A DNA stretch of 15,173 nt from an uncultured Bacillota bacterium (GCA_937897315.1 CALCNS010000181.1:1-15173); one strand, 5' to 3'; counted from the first letter of the stretch, positions 1-7,159 are shown. Program-made: numbers and translations. Notes: a model not told the origin generated them from the sequence alone.

Positions 1-13
1 GCTCTTCCGATCT
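1..13. other. Illumina adapter remnant
   Basis: The first 13 bases, GCTCTTCCGATCT, are identical to the 3' end of the standard Illumina TruSeq/PE adapter. They are a library artefact left at the contig edge. Genomic sequence should be taken to begin at base 14. The apparent TTG start codon at 13-15 uses the last adapter base and is not a biological start. Confidence 0.95.
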
Positions 14-906
14 TGCAGAAGAAAGAGTATAATGGAGTATATTTTGCTAAGGGTCAAACGCTAATTGAACGATTTGATGCTCCCAATGTGCAGCAAAGCA
101 TGAAAAATCTGCAGTCTATACAGGAATTTATGGAGAGAACAACTCTACCGGTTCATGTTGGTTGGATTCCCACCGCAGCTGAAATTCAAAAAGAAAACCT
201 TCCTACCTTTGCTTCTCCTTATTCTCAGAGTGACTATATTGAAACCTTGCTACAAACCGAACCATCGCACGCTGCCTTTATTTCTACCGAACTTTGGCAG
301 GGATTGCAAAGCCATAGCGAAGAACCCTTGTATTTTGCTACCGACCATCACTGGACCATGCTTGGCGCGTTTCGGTTCTATGAAACCTTAATGAGCTATT
401 TCGGTGTGGAAGCATTGGATATTGCGGATTTTCAGCGTGAAATTGTGAGTGAAAATTTCTATGGCACTCTCGATGCTAAAGCCGGTGGTGATTATGCTCG
501 CGCTGACCAAATAGAACGTTGGGATGTTATGGGTGATTCTACACCCCCTTTGTTTGAAGTTTCCATTCCAGATAGTCAGCACGAAGGAACTTCCTTCTAT
601 TTCCCTCATCGGCTTGAGGAAAAAGATCAATATACCTATTATTTAGATGGCAATCATGCAGTGACGATTCTCAGAAATTTGAATCTACCACAGGGGAGAC
701 GCTTATTGCTCATAAAGGATTCTTTTGCTCATGCTCTAGCACCGTTTTTGGTGAATCATTTTTCTGAAGTTCATATGCTAGATTTGCGTTATTACAACAA
801 AGAAGTTGATGACTATCTTGTTGATCATAAAATCGATGAGGTTCTTGTTTTATACAGCACCCGTCAGTTTGCCACTGATCCCCACTTATTCAAATTGGGA
901 AATTAA
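14..906 (+). CDS. DHHW-family (AlgX/AlgJ-like) protein, 5' truncated
   Basis: This is the C-terminal part (about 297 residues) of a DHHW protein; the gene runs off the left edge, and its first full codon is at 16. The family is related to the SGNH-fold AlgX/AlgJ acetyltransferases and is usually encoded beside an MBOAT O-acyltransferase for exopolysaccharide or cell-wall acetylation. The signature T-D-H-H-W is at 339-353, giving the Asp/His pair. The segment K-D-S-F-A-H at 715-732 supplies the probable nucleophilic Ser (codon 721-723). These are the residues expected of an SGNH-like active site, but the catalytic role is inferred from the family. The N-terminal signal or membrane segment and any MBOAT partner would lie to the left, outside the window. 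A hairpin follows the stop. Confidence 0.85.
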
Positions 907-921
907 TTTAAGATTTTTTAT

Positions 922-960
922 AGAATCCTTCTATAACAGGAAGGGTTCTTATTTATTGTT
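922..960 (+). terminator. probable intrinsic terminator of the DHHW gene
   Basis: AGAATCCTT at 922-930 pairs with AAGGGTTCT at 941-949 (nine pairs, one of them G-U) around a ten-base loop. A T-rich but interrupted tract follows at 950-960. It sits 15 bases after the stop. The U tract is weak, so termination may be partial. The right arm overlaps the first bases of the next hairpin (948-988). Confidence 0.55.
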
Positions 961-988
961 AGAGAAGAGTAACAATGCAAGAAATAAG
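948..988 (+). promoter_or_regulatory. two-part inverted repeat ahead of the peroxiredoxin
   Basis: ATTGTTA (955-961) and TAACAAT (970-976) are perfect inverted repeats separated by eight bases. They are flanked by a second matching pair, CTTATTT (948-954) and AAATAAG (982-988), with a five-base offset on the right. As RNA this folds into a 14-pair hairpin with one bulge, whose outer arm runs into the first Shine-Dalgarno sequence at 986-992. As DNA the core resembles Rex half-sites (TTGTTA / TAACAA), but the spacing is eight rather than the usual six. I found no convincing -35/-10 pair here. The repeat is seen directly; a regulatory role is inferred. Confidence 0.45.
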
Positions 989-1001
989 GAGGTGGTTATT
1001 T

Positions 1002-1715
1002 ATGCCAACAGATTTCAAGCCTGGATGCGTTCGTCCAAAGTCCTCGGTTCCTGTATCCGAGCCCATACGTGTGGAGGAAAACACCAAAAACAAGGAGGTT
1101 ATTCCCATGATTAAAGTAGGAGCACCTGCACCGGATTTTGAATTGTCCGGGTATTTCCAAGGTGGGTTTAAAACCTTCCGTCTTTCCGAATTTAAAGGAC
1201 AATGGGTTGTCTTATGTTTCTACCCCGGAGACTTTACCTTTGTCTGAGCGACGGAAGTATCTGCAGTTGCAGATCAATATCCCAAGTTCAAAGAGTTAGG
1301 TGTAGAAGTTCTTTCCGTTAGTGTAGATAGCGTCTACGTCCACAAAATGTGGAACGACAATGAATTGTCTAAAATGGTTGAAGGCGGCATCCCATTCCCC
1401 ATGCTTTCCGATTCAGGAGGGAGAGTGGGTACGTTATTCAACGTTTATGATGCCGATGCCGGAGTAGAAAACCGTGGCCGCTTCATCATTGATCCCGATG
1501 GAATCATTCAAGGTTATGAAGTTCTGACCCCCCCGGTAGGTCGTAATGTATCTGAAACCATTCGTCAGGTACAAGCCTATCAATTGGTTCGTGAATCCAA
1601 AGGCACCAAAGCGACCCCTTCCGGCTGGAAACCTGGTAAGTCGGTGCTTAGCCCAAGTCCTGAACTGGTTGGAAACGTTTGGAAAGTCTGGAGTGTCAAA
1701 GAAGAATCCAAATAA
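1002..1715 (+). CDS. selenocysteine-containing AhpC-type peroxiredoxin
   Basis: This should be a thiol/selenol peroxidase reducing hydrogen peroxide and organic peroxides in the cytoplasm. The frame is open from 1002 to 1715 except for TGA at 1245-1247. That codon falls exactly at the peroxidatic position: F-T-F-V-[U]-A-T-E replaces the family's F-T-F-V-C-P-T-E. The supporting Thr (T79) and the conserved Arg region (P-V-G-R-N-V) are present. Recoding gives 237 residues with Sec82. ATG 1002 has AAGGAGG at 986-992. An in-frame ATG at 1107 has its own AAGGAGG at 1092-1098 and would give a 202-residue protein with Sec47, close to the usual AhpC start. I chose 1002 because the extra 35 residues read as ordinary protein. 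The C-terminal V-C-P resolving motif is replaced by A-T-P, so no resolving Cys is seen there; C9 lies in the extension. Ordinary gene callers would split or truncate this gene. Confidence 0.9.
1245..1274 (+). promoter_or_regulatory. Sec UGA codon with SECIS-like hairpin
   Basis: The UGA at 1245-1247 is followed by ATCTGC (1259-1264), loop AGTT (1265-1268) and GCAGAT (1269-1274), a perfect six-pair stem. The loop starts 17 bases after the UGA and has G at its second position. This fits the general description of bacterial SECIS elements: a short stem, an apical loop with an early G, and a loop beginning roughly 16-37 bases after the UGA. The position and pairing are seen in the sequence; recognition by SelB is inferred. 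Confidence 0.8.
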
Positions 1716-1731
1716 CCCCTCTGTACACACA

Positions 1732-1770
1732 AAAAGGGTACTAGAATTGATTTCTAGTACCCTTTTATTA
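1732..1770. terminator. strong bidirectional terminator
   Basis: A 15-pair perfect stem (1732-1746 with 1752-1766) encloses a five-base loop. The arms begin AAAAGGG and end CCCTTTT, so both strands carry a U tract after the stem. It lies between the convergent peroxiredoxin (stop 1715) and GNAT gene (stop 1768) and can serve both. Confidence 0.9.
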
Positions 1771-2310
1771 TGCTTTGGGATGCAGCGCTCGCCACTCCTC
1801 TTTTAATAAACCATAACTGTATAAATCATGCCGAACGCCGTCACGCAAGACCATTTGTCTGAGAATTCCTTCGCGTTGAAAACCCACTTTTTCATACAGT
1901 GCAACTCCGGCTCGATTAAAAGGGAGAACCATGAGTTGTGCTTTGTGCAATTGCATTTCTTCAAATCCATAACGTAGCAGCTCTTGCACACCGGCTTTCC
2001 CGTATCCTTTCCCACGCATACTTCTGTCCCCAATCCCTATGAACAACGTCGCTACCTGATTGTCTTTATCCCATTCGTCAAAACCCAGCCAGCCGATTAG
2101 TTTATCGCTCTCTTTCTCACATAAGGCAAAAACGACAACCTCTTCGCTGCTTAAGTACCGCATCCATATAGATACCACATCGAGTAATGACATGGCTTTT
2201 GGAGGTACATAATCATAGGTGGATAGAAACTCCGTGTCTTGAAGCCAAGAGGATATTGCAGGAAAATCTTTGGTTGCCAAAGCGCGCAAATAAACTGGAC
2301 TCTCCACCAT
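1768..2310 (-). CDS. GNAT-family N-acetyltransferase, RimJ/RimL-like
   Basis: This 180-residue protein is a probable acetyl-CoA-dependent N-acetyltransferase of the cytoplasm. Its substrate cannot be told from sequence; RimJ/RimL-like relatives act on protein N-termini, amino acids or small amines. The acetyl-CoA-binding motif A appears as R-G-K-G-Y-G at residues 99-104, followed by a helix. The late family signature N-R-A-G-V-A-L-Y-E-K-V-G-F is at 132-144, including the Asn and Tyr commonly found there. Length is typical. The start has GGAGGTGG about six bases upstream, overlapping the end of the upstream DUF2156 gene region (15-base gap), so the two are very likely co-transcribed and the GNAT is the last gene of the leftward unit. 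Confidence 0.85.
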   Translation of the reverse strand: MVESPVYLRALATKDFPAISSWLQDTEFLSTYDYVPPKAMSLLDVVSIWMRYLSSEEVVVFALCEKESDKLIGWLGFDEWDKDNQVATLFIGIGDRSMRGKGYGKAGVQELLRYGFEEMQLHKAQLMVLPFNRAGVALYEKVGFQREGILRQMVLRDGVRHDLYSYGLLKEEWRALHPKA

Positions 2311-2325
2311 GAGGCCACCTCCGTT

Positions 2326-3216
2326 TTATTGTTTCCAGCGTATATAATACTTCTTGAGCATTTTGATGGGGTTGTAATCCGTCTTCGCTTTTCGCAATCC
2401 GGGATCCCCTGCATCTTCCTGACGATTGACAAACTCCATATCGGAGAAATGCGTTTCCAAAAAATGTTGGTTCAAGTAATTATAGGCCCCTCTTATGGAC
2501 GCGTCGGCTTTTTCAAAATGAATAATCGCCATTTTGGGGGTTAATCGTTCACCAATGGTGAACCCGACCACCTTGTTATCGACATAAAGGGCCATACTTT
2601 CCAGACGCAGAGCCTTTAAATTGTTTAAGGTTTCGCTAATGGCTGCCTGCTCTGCTTGGAGCTCTTCGTCACATAATCCTTTGTTACAAAACCATTCTCG
2701 TAACAATGCCAAACACTGATCGTGTACTTCTTGAGAATCGATACTTTTGGTTTCGAACGAATACAGCCGTTGAAATGCATTCCAATGATTGCGTTTGTTG
2801 TGAAAACGCCGCCCGGCCAGTTGTATGAGTTCTTCAACCGAGTAAATATATTCGTCATCTGCACGATCTGTGATAAGTTCAACCCGATCCCCCATTTGTT
2901 CTTTGACATCAAGGGCAAAATACTCATCGACTTCACCAAATAAATAATCAGTAGGTCGTTGCTGTTGTAAATACTCAATGATTTGAGGTATGTTTTCTTT
3001 CTTATAACCACAAGGCATCTGATAATATGACCCGCGTCCCTTTTTGTGGTTGATCATAATCAACATATGATCATGAACCGCAAACTCCAGAGCAGTGTAA
3101 TTCCGCCAGATGTATTGGGTAGCAAAAGAGGTTTCATAGCTTTCACGTTCGTCAAAACATAAAAACGATTCGAATAAGGCTTTGTCAGAAAGACTCGGCT
3201 TCTTCCATGTCAGCAT
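2326..3216 (-). CDS. DUF2156 (LPG synthase C-terminal-like) protein
   Basis: This is a soluble 296-residue protein of the DUF2156 family, which shares the tandem-GNAT-like fold of the aminoacyl-transferring domain of lysylphosphatidylglycerol synthases. No membrane segments are seen, so it is not a full MprF. Recognisable family segments are Y-I-Y-S-V-E-E-L near residues 123-130, K-R-N-H at 141-144, and N-R-Q-E-D-A-G-D-P-G-L-R-K-A-K close to the C-terminus. The substrate is unknown. I chose ATG 3216 over the in-frame ATG 3234. A perfect TATAAT at 3258-3253 puts the transcript start near 3246, which leaves 3234 with almost no leader and no Shine-Dalgarno. ATG 3216 has a GGGGAG sequence ten bases upstream. 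The downstream GNAT follows after 15 bases. Confidence 0.8.
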   Translation of the reverse strand: MLTWKKPSLSDKALFESFLCFDERESYETSFATQYIWRNYTALEFAVHDHMLIMINHKKGRGSYYQMPCGYKKENIPQIIEYLQQQRPTDYLFGEVDEYFALDVKEQMGDRVELITDRADDEYIYSVEELIQLAGRRFHNKRNHWNAFQRLYSFETKSIDSQEVHDQCLALLREWFCNKGLCDEELQAEQAAISETLNNLKALRLESMALYVDNKVVGFTIGERLTPKMAIIHFEKADASIRGAYNYLNQHFLETHFSDMEFVNRQEDAGDPGLRKAKTDYNPIKMLKKYYIRWKQ

Positions 3217-3252
3217 AAAATTAAGACTCCCCATCCTTTTAAATCTTTGCTC

Positions 3253-3281
3253 ATTATATCAAATAATAGTTTGCAATACAA
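3253..3281 (-). promoter_or_regulatory. promoter for the DUF2156-GNAT pair
   Basis: On the minus strand, TATAAT (3258-3253) is a perfect -10 box. A weak -35, TTGTAT (3281-3276), lies 17 bases upstream. It sits in the gap after the AAA ATPase stop, so these two genes can be expressed independently of the ATPase. Confidence 0.55.
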
Positions 3282-3286
3282 GGTAT

Positions 3287-4819
3287 TTAACGGTTTCGGT
3301 TGTTCAGGGCTTGTAAAAAGTGCTCTTGACTGACCCTTAAAGCAGCAATCTCTTCTGGACTAATCTCCGGTACGCCGTCTGACATGGAAATCGTAATTTT
3401 CTCTCGTATACAGAGCAACCCCGCTTCTCGGCAAAGTGCTGCAAGATCAGCTCCGCTGTATTGTGGAGTTAACTCTGCCAATCTGGCTAAATCCACATTT
3501 CTTTCCAAGGGCATCGCAGCCGTGTGAATGCGTAAGATGTCCAGACGTCCTTCTAAGTCTGGATACCCCACTTCCAAATGTAGGTCTAACCGTCCAGGAC
3601 GTTTCAAAGCAGTGTCGACGCTTTGTGGTCGGTTGGTCGTACCGACGACGACAACATTGCCGCGATCGATCAAACCATCCATGAGAGATAACAGCTGAGA
3701 AACGGCCACCGCTTCATAGTTCAGTGTTACTTGGTCTCTGTTCGGTGTGAGCGCATCTACCTCATCGAATAAAATAACAGACGGGGCCTTAGCTTTTGCT
3801 TCTTCAAAGATTTTTCGTAAATTGGATTCGGTTTCACCGTGTCACTTGGAGATGAGTTCCGGCCCATTGATAAAAATGAAATGCGCTTGACATTCATTGG
3901 CCAACGCTTTCGCAATGAGCGTTTTTCCTGTACCCGGCGGACCATAGAGAAGGATTCCTCGATGGGGTGTAATACCCATATGAGTAAACAACTGTGGCAT
4001 CTTTAAGGGCAACTCTACACTTTCACGCACTTGAGCAATGACCGAATCAAGACCCCCGATTTGATGATATCGCACGGGAGGGATATCTCTGTCTAATGTG
4101 CTCCCGGAGGGAAGTGCGTTTGCAACTTTCTCTGAGGTCTCGCTTCTCACCGGTTTTGATGGTGGTGCACTTCGAGAACCCGATTGTTTTTTTTCGACCC
4201 CTATGATTTGAAAACGACCTTTAACCCATCCTTGTTTATACACCCAAGATTCGTCTTTCTGAGGGTCAATGCGATTGGGTAGTTGACGTATGATATCATC
4301 AATCGCCGAGCCGTCCAAAAGAGGACAAAAGCGGGCATTGCTTTTTTCTAAGTAATAATTGATTCGCTGGCGTAGTTTAATCTTGTCCACAATAAAGATT
4401 TTGTCTTTATTCATACTGCCAAACTGGAACCATCCGAGGTGATTTGCCTCAGAAATGGGTATAAATCGGCATGGAAACAAGGGAGCAAAACCCGATGAAC
4501 CGGTGGTATCACCATAACACCACTCTTTATTACCTAAGCGCAACCCTTCTTGAAAACAATCAAGGGTCTCTTGCACAGAATCGAAGGGGATTTCCACTCC
4601 GTCCAGTACATGCTGACTGCCTTTCCAATTGCGAACCAACGACCATAAGGTGCGATAGGGTTCCAACTCCTCCGGTATCGCAAAGGTTGCTGAATATCGC
4701 AGCCCCTCTGCTCCGTTGATTTCCGTCATGTTTTTTTGACCCTGCGCAATCGCCAAAGCTTGACCCAAATTTGGGCTAATACTGGCAGGAAATAGAACCG
4801 TTAACATCAATCGGCGCAT
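3287..4819 (-). CDS. Cdc48-like single-module AAA ATPase with one in-frame TGA
   Basis: The 511-codon frame is open except for TGA at 3844-3842 (codon 326). Residues 1-240 form an N-terminal region I do not recognise. The AAA module follows: Walker A G-P-P-G-T-G-K-T at 293-300, Walker B V-I-L-F-D-E at 348-353, sensor-1 Asn in G-T-T-N-R-P near 396, candidate Arg fingers R407 and R410 in R-P-G-R-L-D, and the S-G-A-D-L segment at 455-459. Such ATPases unfold or remodel proteins. The TGA falls in E-L-I-S-K-[TGA]-H-G-E-T-E, where relatives usually carry an aromatic or hydrophobic pore-loop residue, often Trp (TGG). Explanations are a TGG-to-TGA nonsense change, a sequencing error, or recoding. If it acts as a stop, the 325-residue product lacks Walker B. 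The start has AAGGAAG upstream. Confidence 0.8.
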
Positions 4820-4851
4820 ACATTTCTTCCTTTCAGAAAATTTGCGATTTC

Positions 4852-4882
4852 ACTTTGCAAAGTAGACATCCTTGTATATAAT
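4852..4882 (+). promoter_or_regulatory. degV promoter overlapping a 12-base palindrome
   Basis: TTGCAA (4855-4860) and TATAAT (4877-4882), spaced 16 bases, form a good sigma-A-type promoter with a start near 4889. The -35 lies inside the perfect palindrome ACTTTGCAAAGT (4852-4863), which could be an operator in this divergent region. The predicted transcript start rules out the in-frame ATG at 4886 as the degV start. Confidence 0.7.
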
Positions 4883-4912
4883 AGAATGAGATTCGGCAAA
4901 GGAGAGATGAAG

Positions 4913-5746
4913 ATGAGGATACGTATCTTAGTAGACAGTACTTGCGATCTACCCCAAGAATTCGTGCAAAAATGGAATATTGGGGTTGCACCTTTGTTTG
5001 TACAATTGGGAAAGGATAGCTATCAGGACGGGCTCGATTTAAGTGTCGATGAATTCTATCGCTGGTGCAGAACCCATACGGAATTACCGAAAACAGCTCA
5101 ACCTTCTGTGGGAATCTGCGAGAAACTCATTCGCGATAGCTTGGACGAATACGATCATGTGCTGTGCATGACTATATCTTCTTCGCTTTCCGGTACCCTT
5201 CAAGCTTTCCGCATTGCCTCAGAAGCGTATGAGGGTCGAGTTACTCTGTTCGATACCTTATCCGGTTCCCTAGGATTTGCTCTACTCATACTTCACGCTG
5301 CCGAATTGATTGAGAAGGAATTCAGTATCCCGGAAATTCTCTTGGAATTACAGAATTACCGGCAACAGTTAAAAGTGATGGTGGCTCTAGACACACTGGA
5401 ATATGCGGTGAAGGGCGGTCGAGTGTCTCGATTATCTTATTTTGCCGCCAACATGCTTTCGATAAAACCTATTGTGCATGTAGACTACGATGGTTATGTC
5501 AAAGTGATTGAAAAAGCACGTAGCGAGAGTCGCGCTTTAAGATATTTAGTCAATGCCATGAAAGAAAAATACGGCAGCGCCCGTCCTCCGCGTATTGGTA
5601 TCGCCCACGGCGATAGCGAAGAGCGTATGCAAGCCCTTGTGCAAATGATTCGAGAAGAACTAAACCCCACAGAGATCATTTATTCTCAAATTGGCCCAGT
5701 CATAGGAACCTATGCCGCTCCCGGTGCATTGTTGATTGCTTTTTAG
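4913..5746 (+). CDS. DegV family protein (fatty-acid-binding)
   Basis: DegV proteins bind a fatty acid in a pocket between two domains. The FakB members present it to the FakA kinase for phospholipid synthesis. Several signatures are visible: the N-terminal V-D-S-T-C-D-L-P at residues 7-14, T-A-Q-P-S at 61-65 (usually T-S-Q-P-S), S-S-S-L-S-G-T at 89-95, L-E-Y-A-V-K-G-G-R at 162-170, and the C-terminal G-P-V-I-G-T-Y-A-A-P-G-A-L at 261-273. Length is 277, typical of the family. ATG 4913 is chosen because GGAG at 4901-4904 is eight bases upstream, and ATG 4886 precedes the predicted transcript start. Whether this copy works as FakB is inferred; no fakA is nearby. Confidence 0.92.
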   Translation: MRIRILVDSTCDLPQEFVQKWNIGVAPLFVQLGKDSYQDGLDLSVDEFYRWCRTHTELPKTAQPSVGICEKLIRDSLDEYDHVLCMTISSSLSGTLQAFRIASEAYEGRVTLFDTLSGSLGFALLILHAAELIEKEFSIPEILLELQNYRQQLKVMVALDTLEYAVKGGRVSRLSYFAANMLSIKPIVHVDYDGYVKVIEKARSESRALRYLVNAMKEKYGSARPPRIGIAHGDSEERMQALVQMIREELNPTEIIYSQIGPVIGTYAAPGALLIAF

Positions 5747-5808
5747 TTTTTTTGGCGCGAAAGAAGCCGTACTTTATATTATACACCAGATTGAAACAAG
5801 AGAAAGTC

Positions 5809-5837
5809 TTGTAGATAAATTTTTTCTATGCTATAAT
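5809..5837 (+). promoter_or_regulatory. promoter upstream of the aldo/keto reductase
   Basis: TTGTAG (5809-5814) and a perfect TATAAT (5832-5837) are spaced 17 bases, predicting a start near 5844. A terminator-like hairpin begins about six bases later, so a transcript from here meets it almost at once. Confidence 0.6.
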
Positions 5838-5849
5838 AATAGAGTGAAG

Positions 5850-5882
5850 AAAAGCCATTCTGTTTAAAGGAGTGGCTTTTTC
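5850..5882 (+). terminator. terminator-like hairpin in the degV to aldo/keto reductase gap
   Basis: AAAAGCCATTCT (5850-5861) pairs with GGAGTGGCTTTT (5869-5880) over 12 positions, two of them G-U, around a seven-base loop. It is followed by a short U tract ending at 5881. It may end degV transcripts about 100 bases after the stop, or act as an attenuator in the leader of the next gene. The rest of the gap (5747-5950) shows nothing else I can name. Confidence 0.7.
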
Positions 5883-5950
5883 GCTGTACGAAGGGTTTTT
5901 TCCCGAGTAGAACGAATATTATAGTAATTAAGGAAAGGAAGTGACACTAT

Positions 5951-7093
5951 ATGCAGTATCGTCATTTTGGGAAAATTGATTTTAAACCTTCTTTATTGGG
6001 TTTTGGAACCATGCGCTTGCCTATACTCCATGGTGACAACAAACAAATTAACGAACCGGAAGCCATCCGTATGATTCGCCAAGCCATTGACCAAGGTGTA
6101 AATTATGTAGACACCGCTTACGGATATCACGGTGGACAATCAGAACTGGTTACCGGAAAAGCCTTGCTCGATGGTTATCGTGAAAAAGTCATGCTTGCCA
6201 CCAAGAACCCCACCTACTTGTTAAAATCGGCAGATCATTGGGACGAATTGCTCGAGGAACAACTTCAAAAATTACAAGTTCCCTGTATCGATTTCTACCT
6301 ACAACACACTCTGGATAAGGAACTTTGGAGCGTTGCGAAAGAACATAAGGTGTGGGAACGCGCCGAAGCTGCCAAAAAAGCCGGCAAAATCAAATACTAT
6401 GGTTTTAGTTTCCATGATGATTACGAGGTTTTTGAGGACATTCTCAATAGCTACGATTGGGACTTTTGTCAAATTCAATTGAACTACTTGGATACCGAAC
6501 ATCAGGCCGGTTTAAAGGGTCTTCAAGCTGCGGCAGCCAAAGGCCTTGGCGTCATTATAATGGAACCGCTACAAGGGGGACGTTTGGCCAATTTGCCGGA
6601 GGATATTCGCGACATGTTAACGAAAGCCGCTGTCCAACGCACTCCGGTGGAATGGGCTTTGCGCTTTTTAGCAGATCGACCCGAGGTTTCCACGGTTTTG
6701 TCGGGAATGAGCACCATGGAACACGTAAAAGACAACCTAAGAATTTGTTCCGCTCACGATATGCAACCAGGATGCATGACCGAACAAGAAAAACAGCTGC
6801 TACAAGAAGTTTCTGATTTTTGGCATTCTAAAATCAACATTGGTTGCACCGCGTGCGGCTACTGTATGCCCTGCCCCTCTGGGGTTGATATTCCCGGTGT
6901 ATTTGCCGCTTGGAACGTTCACGCTTCTGCAACCCCGGGATCCGTTCAGCGTGCCCGAAAAATGTACAGAGAGCTCGTGGAAAAGCAGGACGATGCCAGT
7001 TTCTGCGTGGAGTGTGGTGCTTGCGAAACCGTTTGTCCGCAACACTTGCCGATCATTGAGAGCTTAAAACGCGCTCGCAGCGTTTTAGAATAA
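5951..7093 (+). CDS. aldo/keto reductase with C-terminal Fe-S domain
   Basis: This 380-residue cytoplasmic oxidoreductase has an aldo/keto reductase TIM barrel fused to a ferredoxin-like tail, an arrangement common in anaerobic Bacillota and archaea (COG1453-type). The catalytic tetrad is recognisable: D54 and Y59 in V-D-T-A-Y-G-Y-H, K85 in A-T-K-N, and H119 in L-Q-H-T. The tail holds C-x2-C-x2-C-x2-C-P around residues 298-308 and C-x2-C-x2-C-x3-C-P near 357-367, enough for two [4Fe-4S] clusters. The barrel would reduce aldehydes or ketones with a nicotinamide or through the clusters; the substrate is unknown. AAAGGAAG lies about nine bases before the ATG. It has its own promoter region and no tightly linked partner. 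Confidence 0.9.
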   Translation: MQYRHFGKIDFKPSLLGFGTMRLPILHGDNKQINEPEAIRMIRQAIDQGVNYVDTAYGYHGGQSELVTGKALLDGYREKVMLATKNPTYLLKSADHWDELLEEQLQKLQVPCIDFYLQHTLDKELWSVAKEHKVWERAEAAKKAGKIKYYGFSFHDDYEVFEDILNSYDWDFCQIQLNYLDTEHQAGLKGLQAAAAKGLGVIIMEPLQGGRLANLPEDIRDMLTKAAVQRTPVEWALRFLADRPEVSTVLSGMSTMEHVKDNLRICSAHDMQPGCMTEQEKQLLQEVSDFWHSKINIGCTACGYCMPCPSGVDIPGVFAAWNVHASATPGSVQRARKMYRELVEKQDDASFCVECGACETVCPQHLPIIESLKRARSVLE

Positions 7094-7123
7094 CGAGGGA
7101 ACCAAAAAGCTGAAAGCTCCGTC

Positions 7124-7129
7124 TATAAT
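7124..7129 (+). promoter_or_regulatory. -10 box for the SLH-BsuPI gene
   Basis: A perfect TATAAT at 7124-7129 lies 31 bases after the aldo/keto reductase stop. No good -35 is seen 16-18 bases upstream. The implied start near 7136 favours ATG 7160, which has a Shine-Dalgarno, over ATG 7145, which would have almost no leader. Confidence 0.45.
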
Positions 7130-7159
7130 AGTAGAATTCAAAAGATGAGGAGCTTCTAT

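Noticed and set aside
975..1001. ATG 975 as the peroxiredoxin start
   Set aside because: No Shine-Dalgarno precedes it, and it lies in the inverted repeat. ATG 1002 has AAGGAGG.
3287..3709. Separate small AAA-like gene downstream of the ATPase
   Set aside because: It is the same frame as the upstream part, continuing Walker B, sensor 1 and Arg-finger motifs of one AAA module. The apparent start is an internal GTG (Val) with no ribosome binding site.
3777..3844. SECIS element for the ATPase UGA
   Set aside because: The only clear stem (CGGT-GAA-ACCG) starts two bases after the UGA, too close to match known bacterial SECIS geometry; later stems are short and AU-rich. Sec decoding is kept only as an untested hypothesis.
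3757..3945. Open frame bridging the ATPase TGA, suggesting a frameshift
   Set aside because: It is in another frame and its translation has no AAA features. The original frame resumes perfect AAA sequence right after the TGA, so no shift is needed.
4886..4912. Longer N-terminus for DegV starting at ATG 4886
   Set aside because: The ATG lies just before the transcript start predicted from TATAAT 4877-4882 and has no Shine-Dalgarno; ATG 4913 has both a proper leader and GGAG.
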